From Bog-159 sp963738375 (GTDB taxonomy: Bacteria; Acidobacteriota; Terriglobia; Bryobacterales; Bryobacteraceae), in contig CAVTWL010000005.1 in the NCBI GenBank assembly GCA_963738375.1, positions 707,667-771,666 on the forward strand: DNA of 64,000 nt, written 5' to 3'. A program made the translations under genes and the position numbers. Below the pieces are notes generated by a model that was given only the letters and a program-made list of their open reading frames with translations, did not search any database and was not told the origin of the DNA. Positions within the stretch are counted from its first letter, which is position 1; each line of letters begins with the position of its first letter. Shown here piece after piece: positions 29,689 through 38,762 of this stretch.

Positions 29689-31520
29689 GAGAACTGCTGC
29701 GGCTGCTGGCGTTTGCCAAGCGGTATTGGGCTACCTGTTCTTTCCGTCCTGCTGATGGCTTGCGTCGGGCGCGGCGCATGGCATGACCGCGCTGCTGATC
29801 GGCCCGATTTTCGATCGCGTGCTGAATCCCGCATCCGCCGACGCGCCGGTGGTGCTGTTCACCGACCCGCTCTTCCACCACCCGTTCTATCTGAGCCGAC
29901 TTGTGCCCGCTCCTGCACTCGCAGCATCTGGACCATGGTGGCCTTCGCCATCCTCGCCGTCTTCCTGATCAAAGGCATCTGCGATTACTTGGCGAATTAC
30001 CTGGTCAATTACGTCGGCTTTTCCGCCGTCACCGACTTGCGCAAACGCGTCTTCGACAAGGTGCTCACGGCAGGGCGCGCAGTTCTTCGAATCGCACTCC
30101 ACCGGCCGCCTGATGTCGTCCATCATGAACGACATCGAAAAGATTCAGGTGGCCGCTCTCGCACATTCTGGCGGATCTGCTGCGCCAGACCTTCGTCGTG
30201 CTGGGCCTGCTCTTCGTGGTCCTGCACAAGGATTGGCGGCTGGCGTCTGGTCAGCCTCACGGTGCTGCCCTTCGTCCTGATGCCGACCGCGCGCATCGGC
30301 CGCCGCATCCGCCGCACCAGCCGCCGCAGCCAGGAGAGCCGCGGAGTTGAACTCAGATTCTGCAGGAGACCCTCAGCGGCCATCAGGTGGTGAAAGCGTT
30401 CGGCGCCGAGAAATACGAATCCAGCGCTTCCGCGACCGCGCAGCGCCTGCTGAAGACGCAATCTGCGCTACGTCGCGCAGCAGGCCATCGCCTCGCCGCT
30501 GATCGAAATTTTCGGCGCGCTCACCATCGTCGGCCTGCTCACCTACGCGCGCACGCAGATCAAAGCCGCACACGCTGACCGCCGGCGAGTTCACCAGCTT
30601 CGTCATCGCCCTGCTGATGCTGTATGAGCCGGTGAAGCGGCTCACCGGCATCCACAACATCTTCCAGCAGGCCCTGGGCGCGTCGCAGAAGGTCTTCGAA
30701 TATCTGGACCACGCCGAGGAGATCCAAGAGAAGCCCGGCGCGGCGAAACTGGCGCGCTTTTCCGAGCGCGATCCGCTTCGAGAACGTCACCTTCCGCTAT
30801 CCCGACTGTCGCCCGACGGCTTCCGCTGGAGACGCTCAACCTGGAAGTGCAGCGCCGGCGAAGTGGTCGCGCTGGTGGGGCCGAGCGGCGCGGGCAAGAC
30901 CACGCTGGCGAACCTGGTGCCGCGCTTCTACGATGTCACCGCGGCGCCGTGCGCATCGACGGCCGCGACGTGCGCGATTTCGACCTGGCCTCGCTGCGAT
31001 CGCAAGATCGGCATCGTGGCGCAGGATACGTTCCTGTTCAACGACACGGTGGCCAACAATATCGCCTACGGGCGCCCGGACACGCCCGTGAGCGAGATCC
31101 GCGAAGCCGCCCGCAACGCGCTGGCGCGACGAATTCATCAGCGCCTGCCGGAGGGCTACGATACCATGATCGGCGAGCGCGGCGTGAAGCTCAGCGGCGG
31201 ACAGCGGCAGCGCATCGCCATCGCGCGCGCGCTGCTGAAGAACGCGCCCGATCCTGATCCTGGACGAAGCCACTTCGCACCTCGATACCGAATCGGAGAT
31301 GCTGGTGCAGAGGCGCCTGCAAACCTGATGGCGGACCGCACGGTGATCGTGATCGCGCACCGCCTGTCCACCATCCGCCGCGCGGACAAGATCGTGGTGC
31401 TGGAGCGCGGCCGATCTCCGAAGTCGGCACGCACGAAGAACTGGTCAGCCGGCGGCGGCATCTATCAGCGGCTGCACGAACTGCAGTTCGTGGAGGCGGC
31501 GGAGCGTGATGGACCTATGA
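29685..31520 (+). CDS. MsbA-like ABC exporter (fused TM and ATPase), frameshifted
   Basis: Homodimeric lipid or lipopolysaccharide flippase of about 610 aa. The TM domain starts MRELLRLLAFAKRYWGYL and includes ILAVFLIKGICDYLANYL, TDLRKRVFDKVL and ALLMLYEPVKRLTGIHN. The ATPase part has Walker A GPSGAGKTTLANL, Q-loop GIVAQDTFLFNDTVANN, signature KLSGGQRQRIAIARALL, a Walker B that reads LILDEATSHLDTE only after a frame correction, and the H-loop VIVIAHRLSTIRRAD. About ten single-base errors are spread along it. The exact stop near 31520 is uncertain. The GT9 neighbour supports a role in glycolipid export. Confidence 0.88.
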
Positions 31521-31532
31521 GCGCTCCGCAGC

Positions 31533-32425
31533 ATGACCGGATTCGCGCGGGTACGCAAGACTACGCCGGATGGCGAAATCGACGGTCAGCATCAAAAGCG
31601 TGAACCATCGCGGCCTGGATCATGCATTTCCACATGGCCGCCGGAGCTGGACGCGTTCGAAGGCGGCCATCCGCGCGGCGGTGAAAGCCGAAAGTCGCGC
31701 GCGGCCATCGTGCAGATCCAGGTGCAGTTGAGCCGCACGGTCGCCGCGGATGTTCGCCGGTCTGAACCGGCCCTTGCTGCAGGCTTACCTGCAGGCTTTC
31801 CGCGAAGCGCGCCGACGAGTTCGGCTTGAAGTCCGAAGCCCGACTTAAATGCCGCCCTGCGCGTACCGGGAATGCTGCAAGCCGCGGTAGCGAGCGGAGC
31901 CGGATGCCGCGCTGGAGCAGACGCTGCTCGCAGCTGCCGACGAAGCCGCTGGAGGCGCTGAACCGCTTTCGCGAGCGCGAAGGCGCTGCCATGGCGGCGG
32001 AGATGCGCGCAGCGCTGCGCCACGCTCTGCGACCTGGTGGCCCGAATGGAGAAGATCCGCGTCGCGCGCCACCGTCGCTTTCCAAAAGCGGCTCGAACGA
32101 ACGCCTGCGCGAACTGCTGCGCGGCGCCGGAATCGAGCCGCAGCGCCTGGCGCAGGAAGCCGCGATGCTGGCCGACCGCAGCGACATCAGCGAAGAACTG
32201 CTCCGCCTGAAGACCCACGCCGCTCAACTCGAAGAGTTGCTCGATGCCGAGCGGCGAAGTCGGCAAGAGGCTCGATTTTCTGCTGCAGGAAATGAACCGC
32301 GAAGCCAACACCATCCTGTCGAAGACCGGCGGCCTGGGCGACTGGGCCTGACGATCACCGAACTGGCGCTGGCTGCAAAAGCCGAAATCGACAAAATCCG
32401 GGAGCAGTCGCTAAACCTGGAATGA
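31533..32425 (+). CDS. yicC: YicC/YloC-family endoribonuclease, frameshifted
   Basis: Conserved bacterial RNA-processing protein of about 295 aa. N-terminal MTGFARV is at 31533; an in-phase upstream ATG at 31517 would give a more typical 5-residue leader if one base is extra. Recognisable parts are VQIQVQLSRTVAADV, EALNRFREREGAAMAAEM, LRGAGIEPQRLAQEAAMLAD, RSDISEELLRLKTHAAQLE and the C-terminal EMNREANTILSKTGGLGD. These occur in several frames because of single-base errors. Its TGA overlaps the gmk ATG (ATGA), the classic yicC-gmk-rpoZ-coaBC order. Confidence 0.88.
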
Positions 32426-33040
32426 CCACTGTTTTCATCATTTCCGCGCCGTCCGGGTCGGGCAAATCCACCCTGGTGCGGCGGCTGCTGGCCAGTGTGC
32501 CGGGGCTCATGTTCTCGGTTTCCTACACCACCCGGCTGCCCCGCGGCCACGAAGTGGAAGGCGAAAACTACCATTTCATCTCCCGCGAGGAGTTCGAAAA
32601 GCGCGTCGCTCTCGGCGAATTCCTGGAACATGCCGAGGTTTTCGGCAATTATTACGGCACCCACTCCGGCGTGCTGGAAAAGGCCACGGGAGCAGCGGCG
32701 CCGACCTGGTACTCGACATCGACGTCCAAGGTGCGCGACAATTGAAGAGTAAGATTCCAGAGGCGGTGACGGTTTTTATCCTGGCTCCGTCCCGCGAGAT
32801 TCTGGAACAGCGGCTGCGAGCGCGCAGTGAGGATTCCGATGCGGTCATCGAACGGCGGCTGCGCGACGCGGCCAAAGAGATTCGAAATTACAGCGCTTAC
32901 GATTACGTGCTGATCAATAACGACTTGGACGCAGTCGGACGAGACGCTGCGGCGCATCGTGCGAGCGGAGCGGGTGCGGCGGGACCGGATGGAAGAACAG
33001 ATCCGGCCGATTCTGGAAACATTCGAAGACGAACGCGTAA
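32422..33040 (+). CDS. gmk: Guanylate kinase, frameshifted
   Basis: Phosphorylates GMP to GDP with ATP; essential for nucleotide supply. About 206 aa. P-loop SAPSGSGKSTLVRRLL, GMP-binding SYTTRLPRGHEVEGENYHF and FLEHAEVFGNYYGT are in frame one. After a break near 32695 the frame continues with LVLDIDVQGARQLKS (partly shifted) and PEAVTVFILAPS, and ends with ERRLRDAAKEI and NYDYVLIN-like residues. A further break near 32935 and one near 33030 make the stop uncertain; the TAA at 33038 is the likely end. Being essential, it supports sequence error rather than gene decay. Confidence 0.9.
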
Positions 33041-33043
33041 AGG

Positions 33044-33315
33044 ATGTATCAAAGCATGGGCGACAAGACTCCGCGCAACAACGCGCACTGCACCATCCCG
33101 GACGATCCGGAACAGAGCACGTACCGTTTCATCATCGTGGCCGCCAAGCGCGCCCGCCAGTTGCAGGGCGGCGCGCGGCCGGTGCTGCCGACCTCGTCCA
33201 AGAAACCCACCATCATCGCCGTGGAAGAAGTGCGCCGCGGATTGGTGAAGTACGAAATCATCAGATCCGCGTCAGATACCGGGTCGAGCCGGCGGTTCCT
33301 GAAACCATCCTTTAA
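33044..33315 (+). CDS. rpoZ: RNA polymerase omega subunit, frameshifted at the end
   Basis: Small subunit that helps assemble RNA polymerase, about 90 aa. The sequence STYRFIIVAAKRARQLQGG and KPTIIAVEEVRRGLVKYEI fits omega. A one-base error near 33262 shifts the last 17 residues (RVRYRVEPAVPETIL ends at 33315). Start choices are ATG at 33044 or 33056. It lies between gmk and coaBC as in many bacteria. Confidence 0.88.
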
Positions 33316-33324
33316 GCAATCCTC

Positions 33325-34554
33325 ATGAACATCGTCCTGGGCGTGGGCGGCGGCATCGCGGCTTATAAATCCGCGGAACTCGCCCGCCTGCTGATGCAGC
33401 GCGGCCACAGCGTGCAGGTGGTCATGACGCAGCCGCGCCAGGAATTCGTGCGCCCGCTGACCTTCGCCGCTCTCACCGGCCGCAAAGTGGTCACTGGCCT
33501 GTTTTCCACCGCCGATCCCGCGGGAACGCTTTCGAGCGCCATCGAGCACATCGGCGTCGCGCAGGAGAACGAACTGCTGGTGGTCGCGCCCGCCACCGCC
33601 GACCTGCTGGCGAAGTTCGCGCACGGCCTGGCGGACGATTTTCTGACCACACTCTATCTGGCCTTCACCGGGCCGGTGGTCCTCGCGCCCGCCATGAACA
33701 CCAACATGTGGCAGCATCCGGCCACGCAGGCAAACATGGAAACGCTGCGCCGCCGCGGCCATCGCATCGTGGAACCCGGACGAAGGCGAACTGGCCTGCG
33801 GCATGGTCGGTCCGGGACGCCTGGCCGAACCGGAGCAGATCGCCGACGCGGTCGACGAAGCTGAAATCGGACGCCGGCACGATCTGGATGGCGAGACCGT
33901 GCTGATCACCGCCGGTCCCACCCAGGAGCCGCTCGACCCCGTGCGCTACATCTCCAATCGGTCCAGCGGCAAGATGGGCTACGCGCTGGCGGAAGCGGCG
34001 GCCGCGCGCGGCGCCAAGGTGATCCTGGTTTCCGGCCGGTGCAACTCGCCGCCTCCGCGCGGCGTGCACTGTCGATTCACGGTGCATACCGCGCGCGAAA
34101 TGCGCGACTGCGTGTTCGAGAATCTGCAAGCCTGCCACGATCATCATCAAGGCGCCGCCGTGGCCGATTTTCATCTGCAGCAAAGTGCCCGCATCAGAAG
34201 ATGAAGAAGACCGCCGCGCGGCTCTCGCTGGAACTCGACCCGACGCCCGATATCCTGGCCGAACTGGGCCGCAAGAAAGGCGACCGGCTGCTGATCGGCT
34301 TCGCCGCCGAAACCGAGAACCTGCGGCAGGAAGCCCGCCGCAAACTGGAAGCCAAGAACTGCGACATGGTGGTGGGCAACCTGGTGGGCGGCGAAGACGG
34401 CGGCTTCGAATCCGACCAGAACGAAGTGCTGCTGGCGCTGCGCACCGGCGAATTGATTCCCGTGCCCCGCGCCTCCAAACGCGAGGTCGCCGACCGGATC
34501 TTCGATGAGATCCTGAAACTGCGCTTGCACCTTTACGCTACCGATGGACGCTGA
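33325..34554 (+). CDS. coaBC: Bifunctional phosphopantothenoylcysteine decarboxylase / synthetase, frameshifted
   Basis: Two successive steps of coenzyme A synthesis, about 410 aa. The CoaC half has GVGGGIAAYKSAELARLL, VVAPATADLLAKFAHGLAD, PAMNTNMWQHPATQ and the catalytic-Cys loop ACGMVGPGRLAEP (visible after a break near 33780). The CoaB half has ITAGPTQEPLDPVRYISNR, SSGKMGYALAEAAAARG, AAAVADF and GFAAETENL. Breaks lie near 33780, 33865, 34040 and 34190. The end overlaps the next ATG by 11 nt. Confidence 0.9.
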
Positions 34555-35264
34555 AACGCTGCGGCAGTATCTGGAGTATTACCAAGACTTGGGGATCAAA
34601 ACGCTTTACGCGCGCCGCGCCAGGACCGAAGCCATGGCGCCACTGCCCGAGGCCGCTACTCCCGCGCCTGTCGTGCCGGCGGTGGCCGGCACCGATACCC
34701 TGTTCCGCATCCTTGAAGACATCGGCGATTGCCGCCGCTGCCGTCTGCATGAGCGGCGCAACAAGATCGTCTTCGGCGTGGGCGATGAGCAGGCCAAGCT
34801 GGTCTTCGTGGGCGAAGGTCCGGGGGCCGATGAGGATGCGCAAGGTATTCCATTCGTGGGCCGGGCAGGCCAATTGCTCACCCAGATGATCGAGGGCACG
34901 GCGAAGAAAGAAGGCATCCCGCTGCTGCGCAAGGATGTCTACATCTGCAACGTGGTGAAGTGCCGCCCGCCGGAGAATCGCACGCCGCTAGCCGGAAGAG
35001 ATGGAAATCTGCGGCCAGTTCCTGTCGCGCCAGTTACTCGCCATGCAGCCCAAAGCGATCTGCGCGCTGGGCGCGACCGCGGCCAAAGTCCTGACCCGCA
35101 GCAAAGAAGGCGTCACCCGCATGCGGGGCAATTGGTACAAGTGGAATGACATTCCGGTGATGGTCACTTACCATCCTTCTTACCTGTTGCGCGCCTACAA
35201 CGTGCAGCCCAAGCGCGAAGCTTGGGAGGACTTGAAGAAGGTCCTGCACTTCGTCTACGACTGA
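34544..35264 (+). CDS. Uracil-DNA glycosylase, family 4 (4Fe-4S), frameshifted
   Basis: Removes uracil from DNA in base excision repair, about 240 aa. An N-terminal helix (LRQYLEYYQDLGIKTLY) precedes the Fe-S cysteines C63 and C66 in DCRRCRLHERRNKIVFGVG. The catalytic-type motif VGEGPGADEDAQGIPFVGR follows near residue 89, then the second cysteine pair in ICNVVKCRPPENR (residues 135 and 140). A break near 34993 moves to the frame with ICALGATAAKVL and VMVTYHPSYLLR, the C-terminal uracil-site His motif. It is the last gene of the plus-strand operon and overlaps the end of the convergent TIR gene by 10 nt. Confidence 0.9.
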
Positions 35265-36766
35265 TCGAAACTGAAGGCCATCTGGTCGGCGTAGCGCTGG
35301 CGCCGCAGCGTATCCAACTCCCGCGCTTCGCCATCATTGCCCCAGTGCTCCAGAATCCAGATCTGCTCCCAGGCGCAATCTTCCAGAACGCGGCGATCGC
35401 CTTTCCGTTCGGCGGCAGCGTGCCAATTGTCCAGGACCTCGAAGGCTTCAGCCAACCGGTCTTGCGCTTTCGCCCAAACTAAAGCCCGCCGCGCCAGGGT
35501 GGATGCGGCGAGCCAATCCGCCGGAAGTGTTGTAGCGAACGCGTGCTGAAGCTCCGGCCAATACGCGGTGAGCGATGGTTCACCGGTTTGCGAGCCGAAC
35601 AGGTCGGCGGCGGTGCGGGCGTGGTAGCGCGCCCATCGCCGGTTGTCGCCCAGCGACGCCATGCCTTCGCGCACCGCGGAGGGAACCAGAAGCCGCGGCC
35701 CGTTGGCATCGAGCGGGAGCACCAAATTCGACTCCGTCAAAGCGGCCGTCAAAGCGGCAGCTTCGTCCGGTTCGATGTCGGCGGTACGAAGCGCCATATC
35801 GAGTGGAAACCCCGACGGCGAGCAGGCGCACATCGCCAGCAACAGGCGCTGCGCCGGGCGGCTTAGATCGCCAATGGCCCGCTCTGTCGCAGCCCCGCCG
35901 CCAGCCCACGGATCGAGCGAAAGGGCAGTGGCGGAAAGCGTGCCGGCAAGGCCAGATTGGCGGGTCGTGAGCAAAACCGAGGTGCGTCCGCGCGGCGCAA
36001 GTTGCGCGGACGCCTCTGCCGCGGCATCGTCCAAAACGATCAAACAGCGATGCTGGGCGCAGAGCCGTCTTAGCGCATGCAGACAGGATTCGAGACTTTG
36101 GTCGAGCCGAACGCCCATCTGCGCGGCCAGATCGCCGGCCAGCGCCGCGGTCGTACGCGATCCGCAAGTCAGCCATAAAACCGCATCGAAATCTAATTGA
36201 TGCCGGTACGCAAATTCCAAAGCGAGAACCGTCTTGCCCGCGCCGGGACCCCCTTCGATAACCGCCACTCCGGGCGCGTCCGCCAGCAGCGAGCGGAGTT
36301 TCTCCATCTCGCCTTCGCGTCCGCGAAACGATTTTGACGCCGCGGGCGCAAAGGGAGCTTTCTCCGGCAGCGGAGACAGGCTCATGAGCCAGCGTTTGAT
36401 GGCGCGGAAGCCGGCCATGCGGTCCAATCGCAAGTCGAAAAAATTCTTCCGCCGCAGGAGCTCGGGAAATTTCGAATCACGGCAAAGCAGCGTCGCTACC
36501 GGGGTGCCGACCGAGGCGGCCTGATCCCAGAATACGGGCTTCCAGCGTTCCAGAATCCATTTCGCCGGCCCTGCTTCCGGCGAAACCAGCGCCAAAACAA
36601 CGTCGGCGGAGAGTCCTTCCTCGACCTTGCCGACCAAGTCGCAACCCGGCTGGATCTCGCCCTCTTCCAACAACACTTCCACCCCGGCGCCGCGTTCCAA
36701 AAAGCCGGCCAGTTCGCGGACCAGGGGACGGTCCTGGGGGGGGTAACAGGGGAAGACTTTGAGCAT
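35255..36766 (-). CDS. TIR-domain STAND NTPase (TIR + NB-ARC-like), candidate defence protein
   Basis: 503-aa intact gene, ATG at 36766. Residues 1-135 look like a TIR domain (KVFPCYPPQDRPLVRELA, LALVSPEAGPAKWILE). Glu73 in WILE sits where TIR NAD hydrolases carry their catalytic Glu. Residues 145-330 form a STAND/NB-ARC ATPase: Walker A GGPGAGKT at 172-179, Walker B CLIVLDDA at 241-248 and sensor-like SVLLTTR at 263-269. The remainder fits a winged helix and a few TPR-like helices, a short sensor compared with Avs proteins. Related TIR-STAND proteins trigger NAD depletion on phage infection; that role here is inferred. A GATAAT -10-like box lies 15 nt before the ATG, so it may have its own promoter. 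Confidence 0.82.
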   Translation of the reverse strand: MLKVFPCYPPQDRPLVRELAGFLERGAGVEVLLEEGEIQPGCDLVGKVEEGLSADVVLALVSPEAGPAKWILERWKPVFWDQAASVGTPVATLLCRDSKFPELLRRKNFFDLRLDRMAGFRAIKRWLMSLSPLPEKAPFAPAASKSFRGREGEMEKLRSLLADAPGVAVIEGGPGAGKTVLALEFAYRHQLDFDAVLWLTCGSRTTAALAGDLAAQMGVRLDQSLESCLHALRRLCAQHRCLIVLDDAAAEASAQLAPRGRTSVLLTTRQSGLAGTLSATALSLDPWAGGGAATERAIGDLSRPAQRLLLAMCACSPSGFPLDMALRTADIEPDEAAALTAALTESNLVLPLDANGPRLLVPSAVREGMASLGDNRRWARYHARTAADLFGSQTGEPSLTAYWPELQHAFATTLPADWLAASTLARRALVWAKAQDRLAEAFEVLDNWHAAAERKGDRRVLEDCAWEQIWILEHWGNDGEARELDTLRRQRYADQMAFSFDQS

Positions 36767-36792
36767 GCCTGGCAGAGTTTTATTATCGCAAG

Positions 36793-36820
36793 CGGGACAG
36801 GCCGCTTGGGCCCTGTCCCG
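36793..36820 (-). terminator. Hairpin between the TIR-STAND gene and the upstream unknown gene
   Basis: CGGGACAGG at 36793-36801 pairs with CCTGTCCCG at 36812-36820. Two more pairs with a one-base bulge close a loop of about 5 nt. It lies 15 nt after the stop of the 79-aa gene and 27 nt before the TIR ATG. It could terminate the two-gene transcript, partly attenuate readthrough into the TIR gene, or regulate its leader. No clear T-tract follows on the minus strand. Confidence 0.5.
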
Positions 36821-36834
36821 TTTCGCGCGATTGC

Positions 36835-37074
36835 CTACAGGTGGAGGCCGCGGAAAATATCGATGACGCCTTGTGCCAGATCTTTCACCACGTCGGTAAC
36901 CGCTTTGCCCACGCTTTCCGCGTCGCTCGAGATGCGTTGACCGACCGGAGTACACAGGAACACAAAGAGATTGCCGGCGGCAAACGCCGCGGCGCTGGCC
37001 GGATCGGACGGAACGGCCACAATCAAGGCCGGCGTCAGATCCGTTGTGGGAGCGGGAGTAGCGGCAGTGGCCAT
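36835..37074 (-). CDS. Small hypothetical protein with amphipathic C-terminus
   Basis: 79 aa. An Ala/Pro/Thr-rich N-terminus is followed by SAAAFAAGNLFVFLCTPVGQ and a helix (SVGKAVTDVVKDLAQGVID) that appears amphipathic. No family is recognised. It starts 1 nt after the stop of the 288-aa gene, so the two are almost certainly co-translated. It lies upstream of the TIR-STAND gene, from which a hairpin separates it. A membrane-active or partner role is speculative. Confidence 0.65.
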   Translation of the reverse strand: MATAATPAPTTDLTPALIVAVPSDPASAAAFAAGNLFVFLCTPVGQRISSDAESVGKAVTDVVKDLAQGVIDIFRGLHL

Positions 37075-37075
37075 C

Positions 37076-37942
37076 CTATTTCGCCTCCGCGAGAGTGTTC
37101 AACGTTGCCTGTATGGCTGCCAGCATGGCTTTCAGGTCGGCGAACTGCTGATCGCCGGTCTCCGGCTGCGGCGCCTGCTGCAGGTCGGTGCGTTCGACGA
37201 CCCAGGTTCCCTCCGGGTTGAAAGGCGACCCGGCAAGATGCACGATGGTCTCGTTGGCGAGCAGTGCGCGGATGGGCGCCGGAACGGTCACGGCATTGGC
37301 CGGAGCGGTAGTCGCCGGCGGATCGTAAATCCAGTTCAAGCCCGCACCAGTCAGCGACCAGTGCCCCGGCGCGCCGAGCCCGTGCGCGTTCTGAGCCTCA
37401 ATCAACGCCTGCGCGACAAACGCCTGGTTCCCCGTTTGGATATACCACTGCCGCCGCGGATCGAGCCCGTAGACGTAATGGTATACGCCGCTATTTTCCT
37501 GCACGACGGAGATGGTCTGGCCGGGATAAAGCGCAGCGATCTGGTTGGCGACGGTCTGCGCATCGGCCTGCAGGCAGACCTGATCGGGGCTGACCGAGCC
37601 AATTGGACCATACGGCCCCACTTCGACCGCATCGGTCGGCGGCGACACGTAAGCGGGATAGCTATAAACGCCCGCCAGATTCAGTTGCGAAGCTTGTGCC
37701 GCGGTGAGGCTCATCTGACTGACAAAGCCGGTAGCCACGGCGGTGGAGTCGAAATACAGGTACGGTTGTCCGGACGGCGCCGGGTCTGCCCAGTCCTTGA
37801 GCGGCTGGGTGACATCGAATGGCGGCGGCTGCTGCCCGGTCGCCTGCTGATAAGCCGCGCGGCTGGCATAGACAGGAAACAGGTCCAGGGCCGCGATTTG
37901 ATATTGCGGTTGATTCGGTTGTGTTGGTTGGGCTTGTGCCAT
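37076..37942 (-). CDS. Hypothetical protein upstream of TIR-STAND gene
   Basis: 288-aa protein with intact frame. I chose the ATG at 37942 (MAQAQPTQPNQPQYQI) because the longer open frame upstream to 38098 has no typical start context. It is rich in Gln, Pro, Tyr and Ala, with no signal peptide or membrane segment. Notable parts are VYHYVYGLDPRRQWYIQTGN, HWSLTGAGLNWIYDPP and a C-terminal helix (LKAMLAAIQATLNTLAEAK) that may form a coiled coil. No family is recognised. It is the first gene of a run ending with the TIR-STAND gene, so it could encode a partner or an unrelated accessory function. Confidence 0.7.
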   Translation of the reverse strand: MAQAQPTQPNQPQYQIAALDLFPVYASRAAYQQATGQQPPPFDVTQPLKDWADPAPSGQPYLYFDSTAVATGFVSQMSLTAAQASQLNLAGVYSYPAYVSPPTDAVEVGPYGPIGSVSPDQVCLQADAQTVANQIAALYPGQTISVVQENSGVYHYVYGLDPRRQWYIQTGNQAFVAQALIEAQNAHGLGAPGHWSLTGAGLNWIYDPPATTAPANAVTVPAPIRALLANETIVHLAGSPFNPEGTWVVERTDLQQAPQPETGDQQFADLKAMLAAIQATLNTLAEAK

Positions 37943-38274
37943 AGCGAAACTCGATTCGAGCGCGTGCTCGCGCACGGACTCTCTGCTCTTCCACCTCAGC
38001 ACAGCGGTTCGGGTTGATTGCCGGTCAGAAGCTGCAAACGTATGGAACGAATAGAGGTAAGGTTGTTTCGAGGGGTGTGACCCATAGCCGCTTACCAAAA
38101 GCGGGCGTACCAGAACTCTGGGGCGGCTGTCGTGCTTTTTTGTGCGTTATTTTCGATTTTTAGGGATTTCACGAACGAAGCCAATCGGGTTGGCGCTGAG
38201 GGGGGGGCGACGGCGCAAGTTCACAGAAAATAAGCGAGGAATCGCCGTCTGGAGCGTTTGATTCGCGAATGGGG
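37943..38274. other. Intergenic region, 332 bp, no gene seen
   Basis: No open frame with family features. It holds the promoter region of the 37942 gene. A G-rich run near 38200 (GGGGGGG) and an AT-richer patch near 38140-38165 stand out in base composition from the surrounding genes. No clear hairpin or direct repeat was found. Confidence 0.5.
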
Positions 38275-38667
38275 TTAGTGCGCCTGTCCGCCGATCACGC
38301 GGGTCTTCTGAAAGAGCTCATAGGCGCTGCCGAAGTACACCCGGCCGTCGAAGTGAAATGCGGCCAGTTTAGGGTCGGTGGGCGGAATGCCTGGATGTTC
38401 GGGTCCCAGGTGAACTTCGGTGAGCCTCGCGCCGACCGGAATCTGCCGTGGATCGCCGCTCAGGTCGAGCGCCGGAAACATCTCGTCGGTTTCGCGGATC
38501 TCGCCGGGCGGCGCGCTCCACTTTTCATTGAAGAATGTCCAGATGGCGTCCGCGCAGCGTGAAGGACATGAGGGCAGTCTCTCGCCCGTGCTCACCGGAA
38601 TCATGACGCCGCAGGTGGTGCAGCGGTATAAGCCGGCATTGGATACCTGCTCGCTGACTCTAAACAA
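38275..38667 (-). CDS. Zinc-ribbon hypothetical protein
   Basis: 130 aa. The N-terminal half holds a probable zinc ribbon: C16 and C19 in YRCTTCG, then C34 and C38 in LPSCPSRC, with a GERLPSC spacing like rubredoxin-type knuckles. The C-terminal half is strand-rich (RVYFGSAYELFQ) with no motif known to me. It reads towards the accessory genes at 35-38 kb and is separated from them by 332 bp. Whether it belongs to the same cluster is unknown. Confidence 0.65.
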   Translation of the reverse strand: MFRVSEQVSNAGLYRCTTCGVMIPVSTGERLPSCPSRCADAIWTFFNEKWSAPPGEIRETDEMFPALDLSGDPRQIPVGARLTEVHLGPEHPGIPPTDPKLAAFHFDGRVYFGSAYELFQKTRVIGGQAH

Positions 38668-38762
38668 AGTTCCCCCGCCCTCCCCCGAGTTTGCCGCAAG
38701 GAAAACATTAGACTATCAGAATAAATGCGCCCTGTCTCAAACCAAGCGACATTTTTGGGGCT

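Noticed and set aside
36841..38017. Long plus-strand frames opposite the genes upstream of the TIR-STAND gene
   Set aside because: They are shadows of the minus-strand genes, which have better starts, 1-nt spacing and plausible protein composition.
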